From contig VWZW01002585.1 of the NCBI GenBank assembly GCA_013397115.1, positions 829,244 through 893,243 of the forward strand: a DNA stretch of 64,000 bases. The letters are read 5' to 3'. Position numbers and translations under genes: made by a program. Shown here one piece after another: positions 34,001 through 43,000 of the stretch (positions are counted from its first letter, which is position 1; the number at the start of each line of letters is the position of its first letter). The notes beneath the pieces were generated by a model. The model worked only from the letters and a program-made list of their open reading frames with translations, did no database searches and was not told the origin of the DNA. Source of the stretch: Edolisoma coerulescens. Taxonomy: Eukaryota > Chordata > Aves > Passeriformes > Campephagidae.

Positions 34001-36940
34001 GACATCAAAGAAGCGCATGGAGGAAAACGATAGTGAAGAAGACCCAGACAGGTCCATGAAAAAGACATTTAGGTCCCGCAAGTATGCCTTCAGTAGTCCA
34101 GAGGAAGATGTGAGAAGGTCATGGAAGCGTCACTCAAAGGAGGACAGCAGTGAAGGAGGCTTTCCACTTGCTCCCATGCCTGAAGAAAAGAAGGATGAGG
34201 AGGGCAGCGCTAACAGGAGAACGGAGGTTGGTGTACGTAGGCTTAAAAATAAATCCCACCCAATTATCCAAACTGTGCTTGGAGATGTGGGTGGTATATT
34301 GGCATTAACATAGCCAGCAGCGGTTCTCTGTGACATTAGGTTGATGCTTAATGAACTTCTAGTCATTCAGCCTCAGGTACTATTGAAATTTGCACCTGGC
34401 TGTGCCTTGGTTTTTATCCTTGTTTTAGTGACTAGTGCAAAAGCATTCCCTGCCCCCCAGAGTCATGTGTCCAGTGACAGGACTTCTGCACTGGCCTGTG
34501 GACATAGTGACCAAAGTTATAACTGAGCCTAGGAATAGCCTTTGTCTCCCAAAGCCCTTCCAAGTCAAAAGGAATGCTTTCCCTGTCTCAGGGATGGAGT
34601 GAGTAATGTCAGACCTCCTACAGAGGCAAAGCAGGGTTGCGGCTGTGGTGAGAGACCGGGGACATTGGAGTGGAAATGATTGACGGATACAGGAATACAT
34701 CTGAGCCAGGCTTCTGGAGTCAGGCATCTCCTTCCCTGATGTACTGTGTGATGCTAGGTAGTAGCTCAGCATATCCCCAGCACCCAGGAACTGCTGGTGG
34801 GTTCACCTTTGTGCTGAGGCCCAGCTCCAGCACAGGAGTTGATGTGGGATAGCGCAGGGGGCTGGGCAGTGGGGCTGGGCTTGGGCTTTGTAGGGCTGGG
34901 ACAGACCATGATCAGGTGCCTAGAAACAGGCTGGGGCAGCAGGTGAGTGATGCCAGTTGGCTCTCTTGCCTCCAAAACACCTCTCTTACCTCAGTTATGC
35001 ACCAAACCATTCGCCAAAGATTGCCCATCAGCAACCTCCCCATGAGAGCATCTCCAGTTGTGTTGGTTCAAAGCAAAGCCAAATGTCTCTGCTCGGAGCA
35101 GGGATGCAGTGGGGTGGGCTGCCCCATCTGCCTCCTCACCCATCTGCTCACATCCCACATCTCTCCCTCAGGGAGGCTGCTCCCCACCTGCCCCTGCCAG
35201 TGGCTCTGGGGTGCACCTTGTCTGCAAGGTGTTGGACTCAGTCTCCAAAGTGGGATTGGAAAAGAGGTTGCTGAGGCTGTAAAACTGCTGTGTTTACAGC
35301 TGCAACAAGACTTTTTTGTTTGTTTGTTTGGTTTTTTAAACTAGATCAAGGCCTCTGGGAGTCAGTGAGGAAGTATCAAGATGAGGCACGCAGCAGTGAG
35401 GGAAGGCACAGACTCTGGCTGCTGTCCTGTCCCTTCTCTTCATTTTTGGGCCATGGGGCTGTGTGGCTTGGCCAGTGAGGCCAGCGTGGGCACAGATATG
35501 GGCTGAGAGTGCTGTCCCCTGCACTTTCCAGGGCTCAGCATGTGGGGCCAGGCAGAAGCAAGCCAGAGCACACAGGCAATTGTTTGGGTCTGACCAAGCT
35601 CTCTTTAGGTGCTGTAGAGGTTTTCAGAACCTATTTTTCTCCCTTTCTGGGGGCTCCAGTTGCAGCTCAAGTTCTCCTCCAGCAAGGTGAGCTGCAGCGA
35701 GCTGCTCCCTGACCCACTTCAAACAAAACGGAACAGCTGCTTGGGCACCCCGGGTGCTTGCAGGCACCCTGAGCTGCTGGCACCCTACTGTAGCCAGAGC
35801 TTCCTCAGGGGTTGAGCCAAGGACCCAGTGGAAGGGCAGGGTGATTTTTTTTCCGTGTTCAGGAAAATGGCTCAGGAAGAGAAAAAAAACACTTATTTTT
35901 ACATACTTCCTTTACTTTTCTCACACCAGCCACATGCAGTGCAGTAGCTCAGTGTCAACCTGTTGTTGGCAGCTGCTGAAGGCAGCAGCAAGGCTTTGCT
36001 CCCTCCACACAGGAGAGGGGCTGTCACCTCGGCTCTGCTGATTGGAAATGGTACAGCACCAAGTTTGCTCACACAGAGCCTGCTGCTGCTGTACTGAGTG
36101 CATGGTCTGCAGAGAGCCCAGGTGACACAGCTGTGAGGGACAGGCAGGGCTGGGGCTGGCAGCGAGGCAGAGACAGCTGGATGTGACCTGAGTTCAGGAA
36201 AAGCCATGCAGTCAGGCGTCCGAGTACCTGCACTAAATAAAGCAGCTACAGGTGACAGCACAGATAGAGAAGAGCTGGTACAGAAAGACCACCAATGGAT
36301 GGGCAGCTTGAGCCTTTGAACTGATGGCCTCCTCAGTCACTATTTTCCCAGGAAAAGTATCTTCTGCTAGTGAAGGTGCAAGCAAGGACCCAGGGGCAGG
36401 GTGGGGAGAGGGGACACTGCTGTCCCCTGCATGAGCAGGGCACATGCTGCACTTCCCCCACAGAAGGCAGGCACCCGTGCCCATCCTGGTTTGAGGCCAC
36501 TGACAGCACCAGCACCCAGCGCTGTTTGGCAGAGCCTGCTCCGGCTCCCCAGCAGCCATTTCCCTCCAACCCCGTGTTCTGGAGGCACAGACCCATTGGG
36601 GGCTGCCCTGCCTGGCAGGGGACTGGGGAAGGATGGCAGCTGCACATCTTGTCCCCATCACTAGCTGCAGTAATTAAACATTAGGGCAGGAGTAATCAAT
36701 GTTGTGCACAGTCGTCTGTCCGGAGGGGCAAATGCAAGCTGAAGGGATGGGGCAGGACAAGGCTGTGCTCGTGCCCCAGGCAAGGCTCTCTGTAGCTCTG
36801 GGCATGAGGGCTGCCCACCTGTGGCCACTGACACATGTCCTGGGCTTTCGTTGCAGGACCAGGAGCTGGAGAGCCTGGCTGCCATCGAGGCCGAGCTGGA
36901 GCGTGTCGCCCACAAGCTGCACGAGCTGAGGCGAGGCTGA
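24141..36940 (+). CDS. CHGA: Chromogranin A (complete gene, 8 coding exons, 468 residues)
   Basis: CHGA is an acidic, calcium-binding granin of dense-core secretory granules in endocrine and neuroendocrine cells. It helps form granules and is cut into peptides. The coding exons are 24141-24186, 24552-24598, 28376-28469, 28891-28959, 31115-31213, 32839-33336, 33757-34226 and 36857-36940. All introns are GT-AG and the phases join without a break. Residues 1-18 form a signal peptide (MSRPELLAVLLLAVPAVS). Maturation at L19 places Cys35 and Cys56 at mature 17 and 38, exactly as in human, forming the granule-sorting disulfide loop. Lys95-Lys96 equals the human 77-78 cleavage site that ends vasostatin I. 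The middle is Glu-rich and fast-evolving. The C-terminal part holds WE-14-like, catestatin-like and serpinin-like regions. Length is close to human (457). The start is fixed by the signal peptide and the Kozak context GCACCATGA. Identification is firm. Confidence 0.97.
24304..24324 (+). promoter_or_regulatory. CHGA: RE1/NRSE-like site (REST binding) in CHGA intron 1
   Basis: After an initial T, the site reads CCAGCACCGCGGACAGCGGC. Compared with the classical 21-bp RE1 it matches at 18 of 21 positions. It fits the 17-bp consensus NTYAGMRCCNNRGMSAG at every constrained position except one (C for T at position 2). REST silences neuronal and neuroendocrine genes in other tissues, and CHGA is a known REST-regulated gene. 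The site is 118 bases into intron 1 and about 300 bases from the inferred transcription start. Binding itself is inferred. Confidence 0.65.
24376..24392 (+). repeat. Short CCCTT pentanucleotide repeat
   Basis: About three and a half copies of CCCTT/TTCCC lie in CHGA intron 1, at the downstream edge of the CpG island. They are too short to be more than a minor simple repeat. Confidence 0.7.
24552..24598 (+). CDS. CHGA: CHGA coding exon 2 (mature N-terminus)
   Basis: The acceptor TTACAG is followed by codons for AVS|LPVTNDMNKGDTK, and the donor is AAG|GTAAGG. The predicted mature N-terminus LPV and the MNKGDT motif are those of chromogranin A in other vertebrates. The exon is 47 nt and ends in phase 0, as in mammalian CHGA. 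Confidence 0.96.
24599..28375 (+). other. CHGA: CHGA intron 2 (3.8 kb)
   Basis: This is the largest CHGA intron. It holds no recognised transposon. The only notable sequence is the TATC microsatellite near 28,027. A 155-codon open frame at 27,532-27,999 has no motif and no splice logic, so it is treated as chance. Confidence 0.85.
28027..28068 (+). repeat. (TATC)8 microsatellite
   Basis: Eight uninterrupted TATC units plus TA run from 28,027 to 28,060 and pass into TATATATCC. It lies about 310 bases upstream of CHGA exon 3. An uninterrupted tetranucleotide of this length is likely to vary in length between individuals. Confidence 0.95.
28376..28469 (+). CDS. CHGA: CHGA coding exon 3 (disulfide loop)
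   Basis: The acceptor TTTCTAG is followed by 31 codons, residues 32-62, plus one base. They hold VMKCIVEVISDTLSKP and, after it, ISEECLETLRG. Cys35 and Cys56 form the conserved 21-residue-spaced pair. The donor is GGAG|GTACTG. This is the most conserved part of the protein and identifies the gene by itself. Confidence 0.97.
28470..28890 (+). other. CHGA: CHGA intron 3
   Basis: This 421-nt intron is GC-rich in its first half. It includes a perfect 8-bp stem with a 4-base loop at 28,561-28,580 (GGACCCCT, GTCA, AGGGGTCC). Nothing else was recognised. Confidence 0.85.
28891..28959 (+). CDS. CHGA: CHGA coding exon 4
   Basis: The acceptor CTATTGCAG is followed by residues 63-85, including DERIISILRHQNLLKELQ. 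The donor is CAAG|GTACAG, phase 1. The ILRHQNLLKELQ helix is part of vasostatin I (the chromofungin region in mammals), which binds membranes and has antifungal activity in mammals. The exon is 69 nt. Confidence 0.96.
28960..31114 (+). other. CHGA: CHGA intron 4 (2.2 kb)
   Basis: No exon, RNA gene or transposon was recognised. A T/G-rich low-complexity stretch lies at about 29,040-29,080. The remainder is unremarkable, with several short chance open frames. Confidence 0.8.
31115..31213 (+). CDS. CHGA: CHGA coding exon 5 (vasostatin I end, KK site)
   Basis: The acceptor TTGACACAG is followed by residues 86-118. They include GASERTQQQKKNSGFEDELS and EVLESQ. Lys95-Lys96 is the dibasic site ending vasostatin I at mature residue 76, the same distance as in human. 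The GFEDELSEVLE block after it is a strong family signature. The donor is GAG|GTCAGT, phase 1. Confidence 0.96.
31214..32838 (+). other. CHGA: CHGA intron 5 (1.6 kb)
   Basis: No transposon was recognised. The 3' part contains an imperfect inverted repeat with 31-nt arms (32,593-32,623 and 32,674-32,704). The intron ends in a tandem acceptor, GATGCAGCAGGGG. Confidence 0.8.
32593..32704. repeat. Imperfect 31-nt inverted repeat in CHGA intron 5
   Basis: The left arm contains ACTTCGGCATATGTTTG. The right arm contains its complement with one change, CAAACATATGCTGAAGT. Extending both gives 26 of 31 paired positions around a 50-nt spacer. It could fold as a long hairpin in the pre-mRNA or be the relic of a small inverted-repeat transposon. 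No known family was recognised. Confidence 0.7.
32839..33336 (+). CDS. CHGA: CHGA coding exon 6 (long acidic region)
   Basis: This exon encodes residues 119-284, very rich in Glu, Asp, Gln and Ser, with no cysteine and no dibasic pair. It contains a QQQQ run and several E/D clusters. It corresponds in position to the poorly conserved acidic exon of mammalian CHGA, and little residue identity is expected. The acceptor is doubled (GCAGCAG): using 32,839 inserts Ala119, using 32,842 omits it, and both keep the frame. The donor is ATGAGA|GTACGT, phase 1. Confidence 0.92.
33337..33756 (+). other. CHGA: CHGA intron 6
   Basis: This 420-nt intron ends in CTCTTTCAG. Nothing else was recognised in it. 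Reading through from exon 6 meets a stop after seven codons. Confidence 0.85.
33757..34226 (+). CDS. CHGA: CHGA coding exon 7 (pancreastatin-, WE-14- and catestatin-like regions)
   Basis: This exon encodes residues 285-441. In order it holds nine consecutive Glu (300-308), PRALRGGR (310-317) in the place of the human pancreastatin end, and EWEDTKRW with a dibasic site at 354-355. Next come the WE-14 counterpart WNKMDELAKQLTS (356-368), closed by KKR, and the catestatin-like stretch starting RSMKKTFRSRKYAF at 383. PEEKKDEEGSANRRTE closes the exon at 426-441. EWEDTKRW and EEGSANRR are near-identical to human CHGA. The donor GAG|GTTGGT is weak but is the only one nearby that keeps the frame into exon 8. 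Confidence 0.95.
34227..36856 (+). other. CHGA: CHGA intron 7 (2.6 kb)
   Basis: No exon or transposon was recognised. G-rich minisatellite-like sequence (repeats of GGGCTGGGC type) lies at about 34,857-34,902, and a T/TTTG-rich tract at about 35,311-35,338. If retained, the intron would add 28 codons to exon 7 before a stop at 34,311-34,313. Confidence 0.8.
36857..36940 (+). CDS. CHGA: CHGA coding exon 8 (serpinin region and stop)
   Basis: The acceptor TCGTTGCAG is followed by 27 residues, DQELESLAAIEAELERV and then AHKLHELRRG, and a TGA. The peptide matches mammalian serpinin, including the C-terminal RRG, and follows the Arg438-Arg439 cleavage site in exon 7. In mammals serpinin signals for granule biogenesis. 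The heptad-like Leu/Ile spacing suggests a helix. Confidence 0.97.
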   Translation, partial: DQELESLAAIEAELERVAHKLHELRRG

Positions 36941-37405
36941 GGGCCCCCCAGCCCTCCCTGTGCCGGCAAGAGCAGCGCCACAGCCCTCCTCCCTCCCACC
37001 GCGTGTTCATTTCCCGATCTAAGAGCAACTAAGCCGAGCAGAAGCACCGTGCCTAGGAACCGACCTCGCTAGCGCCCAGGCCTGCCTCCCTCGCCATAGT
37101 GTTGTGCCCATCGCCGCTGCCTCACCTCATGCTCCCCTCTCCACACGGATGCCCACACGCCCGGCAGGGCGCCCGTGGGTGCGAAGTGCAACCTACATGT
37201 GTATTTTCTGTCTGGGTGGGGTTTTTTTCCCTCTTTTTTTTAAAAGACAGGACAGCTTTCTAGAAAGTTCTTTCACCGGTAGTTTCACTGGGTAAAAAAT
37301 TGCAATAACTTGTTATCTTTTGATTAAAAGCTGAGAACTCTGACTGTAATATATTCTATATAAAAAATTTATCTAAGGAAAAATAAAACTGCTGTGGGTT
37401 CCTTC
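36941..37405 (+). other. CHGA: CHGA 3' UTR
   Basis: About 465 nt follow the stop codon. The first 250 are GC-rich, then AT-rich sequence leads to the poly(A) signal. The end is inferred from the AATAAA at 37,382 and the GT-rich sequence after it. Confidence 0.8.
37382..37387 (+). terminator. CHGA: Poly(A) signal of CHGA
   Basis: AATAAA is followed by the GT/T-rich stretch GTGGGTTCCTTCCTTTG, the arrangement expected for cleavage near 37,400. A variant signal, ATTAAA, occurs at 37,323-37,328 and could give a slightly shorter 3' end. Confidence 0.85.
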
Positions 37406-38729
37406 CTTTGTTTTGGCAGCTTCAGTGTCGGTTGTCGGCATGCTGCAGGGCCTGTACAGTCCTGCAAAGAGGAGGGAAATGGAGGGCTCCCCTCACCACA
37501 GACACACCGTGACGGTGCTTCCCTCCTTACCCAGGCTCCAGCGCTGCTGCCCTCTGGGGCCTGGCATCGAGGACACTTCCCCGTGGTCCCAAGCACTGTG
37601 GGGCTCTCCCTGCCCACCCGGGGGCTGCTGGTGCTGTACAGCTCAGCCCTGGCACTGGGTGTCCTGGGTGCTTCAGTGAGACCTAGGTCACATCTCAGGC
37701 TCATCGATGAACACAGAGAGAAAAGAGTTAAAAGTTTAAACACTGGGGCAATACCTGACCAAGTCAAGCCACACGGACAACACAGGAGTAGATTAGAAAA
37801 AAGACAAGTAACAAATAGGCCAGTCAGGAGGAGAACTACCGGTCTGTGCTCTCCCAGAGGTGCAGGCCCATCCTGAGGAGATGCCCCTCCTGTGCACTGG
37901 CTCACAGGAGCCATGGTGGCCAGCTGGCACTGCACTTACAGGCACAACCTTTCCATCCTTTGGGCTTCAGACCACAGGGCAGCTGGAGGACGGGGTGGTG
38001 CCTGGGCTGGGAAGGCTGGCTCCAAAATCTCTGAGCACTGATCAGATATTTTAGATGTTCTGTGTGCATTGGCAGGAGAAGGAAAGATCGACCCACTGCC
38101 AGGGCTGTATTCCAGACTCTCCTGTCTGAAACTCAGTTCTCTCCCATCACCTGCAGCCTGCAGAACAGCTGAGATGTTTAGGGAATGGCTGCCAGGCTTT
38201 GAACTTGACTTACTCCTTTATTCTGCAAAAAAACCTCATTGCTGTCGGCCTGTGGAGTGCATTGCATGGCGGGTGGGTGTGCAGGGTCCCCTGGCACAGG
38301 AGGCGTGTGATGCCCCCACCCACGGGATGAGCCTCCCCAGGGAGGGCCAGGAGTGGGCACTGCCCTCGCCCCTAGCCCTGGGCAGCCACTCAATGGCAAG
38401 AGGAGGTGTTGAGGCCAAGGCCCAAAAGTAGCCCTGGCACAGGGCACAATCTGGGAGAAGGCACTGGGCAAGAGCCTGGCTGGGGAAAGTGCACTGGAGC
38501 GAGTTGTGAGTCTTTCAAGTCTGTCCTGAGGAGATCACACTCTCTTTAACCTCAGGGAAACACGTAGGAACCAAGGTGAAACCAAAGAAAACAGAAAACA
38601 GAAACAGTACTAAAATGTCAACTCCACCTGGAGAAATCACATTTTACATATTGATCTTCATCTAAATTTTAATTTGAATACTGTCTTTTTAATCTGAATA
38701 TTGTATATTGTAAATATATTGTATTTATA
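37406..38729. other. Intergenic gap between CHGA and ITPK1, first part
   Basis: No gene was recognised. The sequence is GC-rich to about 38,500. It then becomes AT-rich, with ATTGTATATTGTAAATAT at about 38,699-38,716, immediately before the CR1 insertion. Confidence 0.7.
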
Positions 38730-38903
38730 GCTGGAACAGGTTCCCCAGGGACGTGGTCACAGCACCAGCCTGACAGAGTTCAAGAAGCATTTAGACAATG
38801 CTCTCAGGCACATGGTGCAATTCTTAGGGTGTCTTGTGCAGGGACAGGGGTTGGACTTGATGATCCTGATGGGTCCCCTCCAACTCGACATATTCTATGG
38901 TTG
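38730..38903 (+). mobile_element. CR1 LINE 3' end, 5'-truncated
   Basis: The sequence runs GCTGGAACAGGTTCCCCAGG, GACGTGGTCACAGCACCAGC, CTGACAGAGTTCAAGAAGC, TTGGACTTGATGATCCTGA and CCCCTCCAACTCGACATATT, and ends CTATGG. This is the terminal part of a CR1 element, including the ATTCTATG 3' terminal repeat unit. About 174 bp are kept, truncated at the 5' side as usual for CR1, with few apparent changes, so it is the youngest repeat in the window. It lies between the two convergent genes. Confidence 0.92.
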
Positions 38904-38993
38904 AGTTTCTCCCTTTTTTTTGTGAAAGTCTCTGCCAGTAGCAGCACCCACTCAACTTGCAAACTCAGGACTACATGTAGCAATAAATTCACA

Positions 38994-39110
38994 GAAATCC
39001 CCAGACCCCCACCACACCTCCACCAAAACAAACAAAAAATCTCCACTAAACCAAAAAACCAACCTCAAACCCAAGAAACCAAACAACCCCCACAGAAATG
39101 CAACCACATC
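38994..39110 (+). repeat. A/C-rich low-complexity tract
   Basis: About 115 bases are almost only A and C on the + strand, with words such as CCAAAAAACCAACC and CCAAACAACCCCC. There is no fixed repeat unit. Similar shorter tracts occur at about 8,348-8,395, 43,399-43,431 and 50,238-50,270. Confidence 0.8.
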
Positions 39111-40099
39111 CAAAGGTGTTGGACAAGTTTTTTTCATAAAGGATGGTAGCAGCAGACAGAAATTGTCCATACCTGATGCAAAATCAACAAGAGGAAAAAT
39201 AATGTTACTTGATGGAGCTACTATAAATACTGTCTTAATTGGATAGTCGAGTAATCACAAGTATTTGGGACCCAAGGACTTTCTTCAGAGGGAAAGATGG
39301 CGTTCAAACCATGGGGCTGCAAACAACTGCACTTGGAAAGGATGTGAACACTGAATTCCCATGCAAACAGGCCTCCCTGATGAGCTGCTCACCTTGCTGC
39401 CCTAGCCACTCAAAGAAGAAACAAACTAGAACTTGTTATAAGGCATTTATTTTCATTATGTGTTGGAAAGGGACAATTCTCTCTTCAAAACAATTACAGA
39501 GATAATGCCACAATACCTACTGCATATTGCTTTACTGTTGAAACCATAAAATTGTCCAAAACAGGTGCTTGGCAAAGAAAATTAACATATTACCATTGAA
39601 ATCAATGCTGTTAGATGAAAGCACCATCTCCATTGTCAGATCTGATCAGTCATGCAATTGAAGACGCCAAATAGCAAGAATTTTGGGTTTTACAGTAAGC
39701 CATGATCTTTTAAGTGTTTATATAATTCTATACAAATTTAAGTACAAAATGGGAATTATGTTTCAGAAATCATAGTGAACCAGGCTGAAGCGAATCACAA
39801 GACACACTTGTTAACACTGTACAGCTGGATTTGAACACAGATACCAATGAACTTCCAAAACCGAGCACACGCACACAATGGTCCCCGAGATTCAGCCATG
39901 CTTGGGTGGGGAGCAGTGCTGGAGACTGAAGGACAATATCCAAAACTATTCACACCCAGATGGCCAATTTTCTCAAAATTGTTGGGATCCCAAGGAATTG
40001 TTGTTACTCCATTTTAAGAATGACAGTGTTTTCAGTATGTGGCTGTCACAAGGGTATACACAAGCTGTATCAAATACTGAATCAGAAATAAATAATAAA
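39111..40099. other. Downstream flank or distal 3' end of ITPK1
   Basis: This is AT-rich sequence without a recognised gene. A possible distal poly(A) signal for ITPK1 on the - strand lies at 39,446-39,451 (AATAAA), so part of this stretch may be transcribed as a longer 3' UTR. Whether it is used cannot be decided from the sequence. Confidence 0.4.
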
Positions 40100-43000
40100 A
40101 GATACATCTAACACATCTTTTATTTTTTAATATTTTTTTACAGCACTGACTTTACAAGAGGATAGACAATTCATTTTTAGGGGCTTCTAACATCTGAAAC
40201 AAAGAAGTTACTATTTTATACTCAACATATTCTCAACCTTTTAATAACTTTATAAATGTATATATGACTTTTCACACAAAAAATGTAGTTAAAATAATTT
40301 ATATCTAAAAACTACTGTGTAAAGAATGAAGGAGGAAATAAAATGTGGGTTTCTTTAAAAATGCTGGAAGAGGAAGACCTGATTTTCATGAACTCCATTT
40401 GCTGCTGCAGCTATTTCTGGAGTTGCAAGAGATTTCCTGGCCATCAACAAAAACTTCCCAACACATCGGGAGCCCTCTGCAAACTCATGACATGATGGGT
40501 AAGGTCACCTGCTAATGAGTTTGTGTGGGCCACAGGCACCTGCTATCATCAGCCCCAGTGGATTCAGGGTAAGAATGATAGAGAGGAAGAAAACATCTCT
40601 CCAGATTGCTACTAAAACTCACAGAGTGAAATTCTGGACAACTGGTATCATGATGTCCACTGGCCAGGATTTTACTCCCAAGCCCTACCCTCCTTCTGCA
40701 TCACAGATACAGGATGTTTTTCTCTCAATGGATTTCTTTTAATTTCCACAGGAAAGTTGCCCCAAGAGCAGGGTGGACCAGACCCCAAGAGCCACCTGCA
40801 CACAGAGAGCGAAAACTATTCTCTTTGCTTGCTACAAATGCTACTGTGGTTGTGTTGCTGAGGAATCGCTCCAACATCTCCATTTATATCTGGATCCTCC
40901 CAAACTTCAACCATCTTTAGTAACTTTTGTGGCCATGTAAATGCGACAGAATCCATGGAGGATCAGAAATCCTCCAGTCAAAAGCTCAAGCGTTGATGGC
41001 CAGGATCCACATAGGGGGAACAGTGAAAGGAAAGGTAGTAAAGATGTGGGAAGTACTTTCCTGGAAGTTACATTCCTCTGAAATAGATATTAAAGCAATA
41101 TTACAAATAAAATCAGCAATGTGATCTGCAATGGCATGTCAATTTATCTATGAAAGCGAGAGGAGATTATATTAGAGGAAATAGTTTAATCTACACAAAG
41201 CATTTTCACATATTCCTAATTACAAAACACACACCATAAAGTAATTGTATACTGAATACAGAAATCAATACATCTCTTACTAAAAAGGAGAGAGGGGAAA
41301 AAATTAGCAGGGTAATGCAAGTGAACTCCTGCAAGTGTGCACATGGGGAGACTGCTACAAACTCAAAATAGACTCTATTCACTAAAAAAGCAAAATCCAA
41401 GATTTTCTGCACAGCTGTGGAAGGCAAGGCTACAAGATAGTGTGGAAAAGCCTGACTCAATTGTTGCTGCTGCCATGCAAAGACTTCAAGAAATCAGCGT
41501 TAGTCTAAGAACTGATAAGTCTGGATTTTTTTAATTGAATGGAAACAACAGGAGCATCTTTCCTTTGTTTTGCTTGTTTTTTTGCCAGCCAATTTAAACA
41601 GCTCTGGCCCCATTTATTCTGTTGCCTTTGGAGTGTATTCTGCCTCCATTATCTAACCACTACTCCACCTGGTTGTTCCCTGGCTGGATACTGCCCACAG
41701 TTAATCTAGAAAACTTTATCTTGAGCAATCCTTGTTACCTCCTGATGCTTCCGGGTCGGGTTCTTAATTTGTAATCATCTACAATGAAAACAAATAAAAC
41801 TGGTAGATTTCCATCTGTGCAATCTGCTGCAGACCTCCTCTGCAGAAACATTCCCACATTGACAATGGAGACCTTTAAACAGCTTTATCATTCCAACAGT
41901 CTGAATAGTAATAATGAACCTATCCTATCTACCGACCAGCCCAGTCCATCAGCTCCCCAGCACAAAGGCTGCACAGCCAGACCCTTCAACCAAAGGCAAA
42001 ACATCACCAAAGGCCCAGTGGTTCTGCATTACACAAACCACAAGTGCTAGCACTGATGCTGATGGTCTGGTTGCATTGCTGCAGTTGGCTTTCACATAAT
42101 GATCAGGATGTTCTGGCACCAGCTACAAAGTCAGGCACAATGCAGCCAAGTCAGCTAGAGGGGGAAGAGGGTGACTTTACATCACAGGCAGCAGTAATAC
42201 CACTCAAGTTCTCTTCAACAGGGAAAAATCTTCACCTGTTGAAGTTAATTATGTAATTACAGTGGAAACCAGAGTTTCATCTCCACCATGCTGACACAAA
42301 ACCTGGAGAAATTCCAGTCAAGCTAATGGTATTCTTGTGGATTTCTAACAGTGAAGCAGAACAGTAATAAATCCCTAAGAAGCTAACTGGTGACCATGGA
42401 ATTTTAATACAATTGCTCCCATCAGCACAGCAGTAACAGCTATGCCTCTGAAAACACATAAGAACCTTTTTCTAACCCACAATAAAAAGAATTTAAACAG
42501 ACACTATGGAAAATCTCCTCAGATTGTCTGCAATTTTAAGAGCAAGGGCATTCTGGTATGGTCTAATGTTACTACACTCCTCTACTTTTATAAAGAAAGA
42601 CAAGACTACAGAATATTAACTGACTTACTGTGAAGCTTATCTTAAATCAAAACTATCCTGAACTTACCAAATGAGGCAGCAATTCAGAAAAGCACTTTAG
42701 CACAAGCTTAATAACATACTCATGCTTGAATGTTTTGCAATAACGTAATTGTATGTCTGGATACTTGGTAATTTACAGTTTTGGCTTTTACAAATCGGTC
42801 TCCCAATTTGCCGCTGTGATTTAGCAACATTCTAGTATATGAGCCATTACCTTAATTTCTGCAAGGAAATATAGTAGTACAGCAAATGCATGGTAATTTA
42901 TGTCAAAACTCTATTGTAATGCCACATCACAACAGGTACCTGCATAACTGCACCTGGTAAATTAAAGTGATACCAATACATTCGATAAATAAAAAATAAA

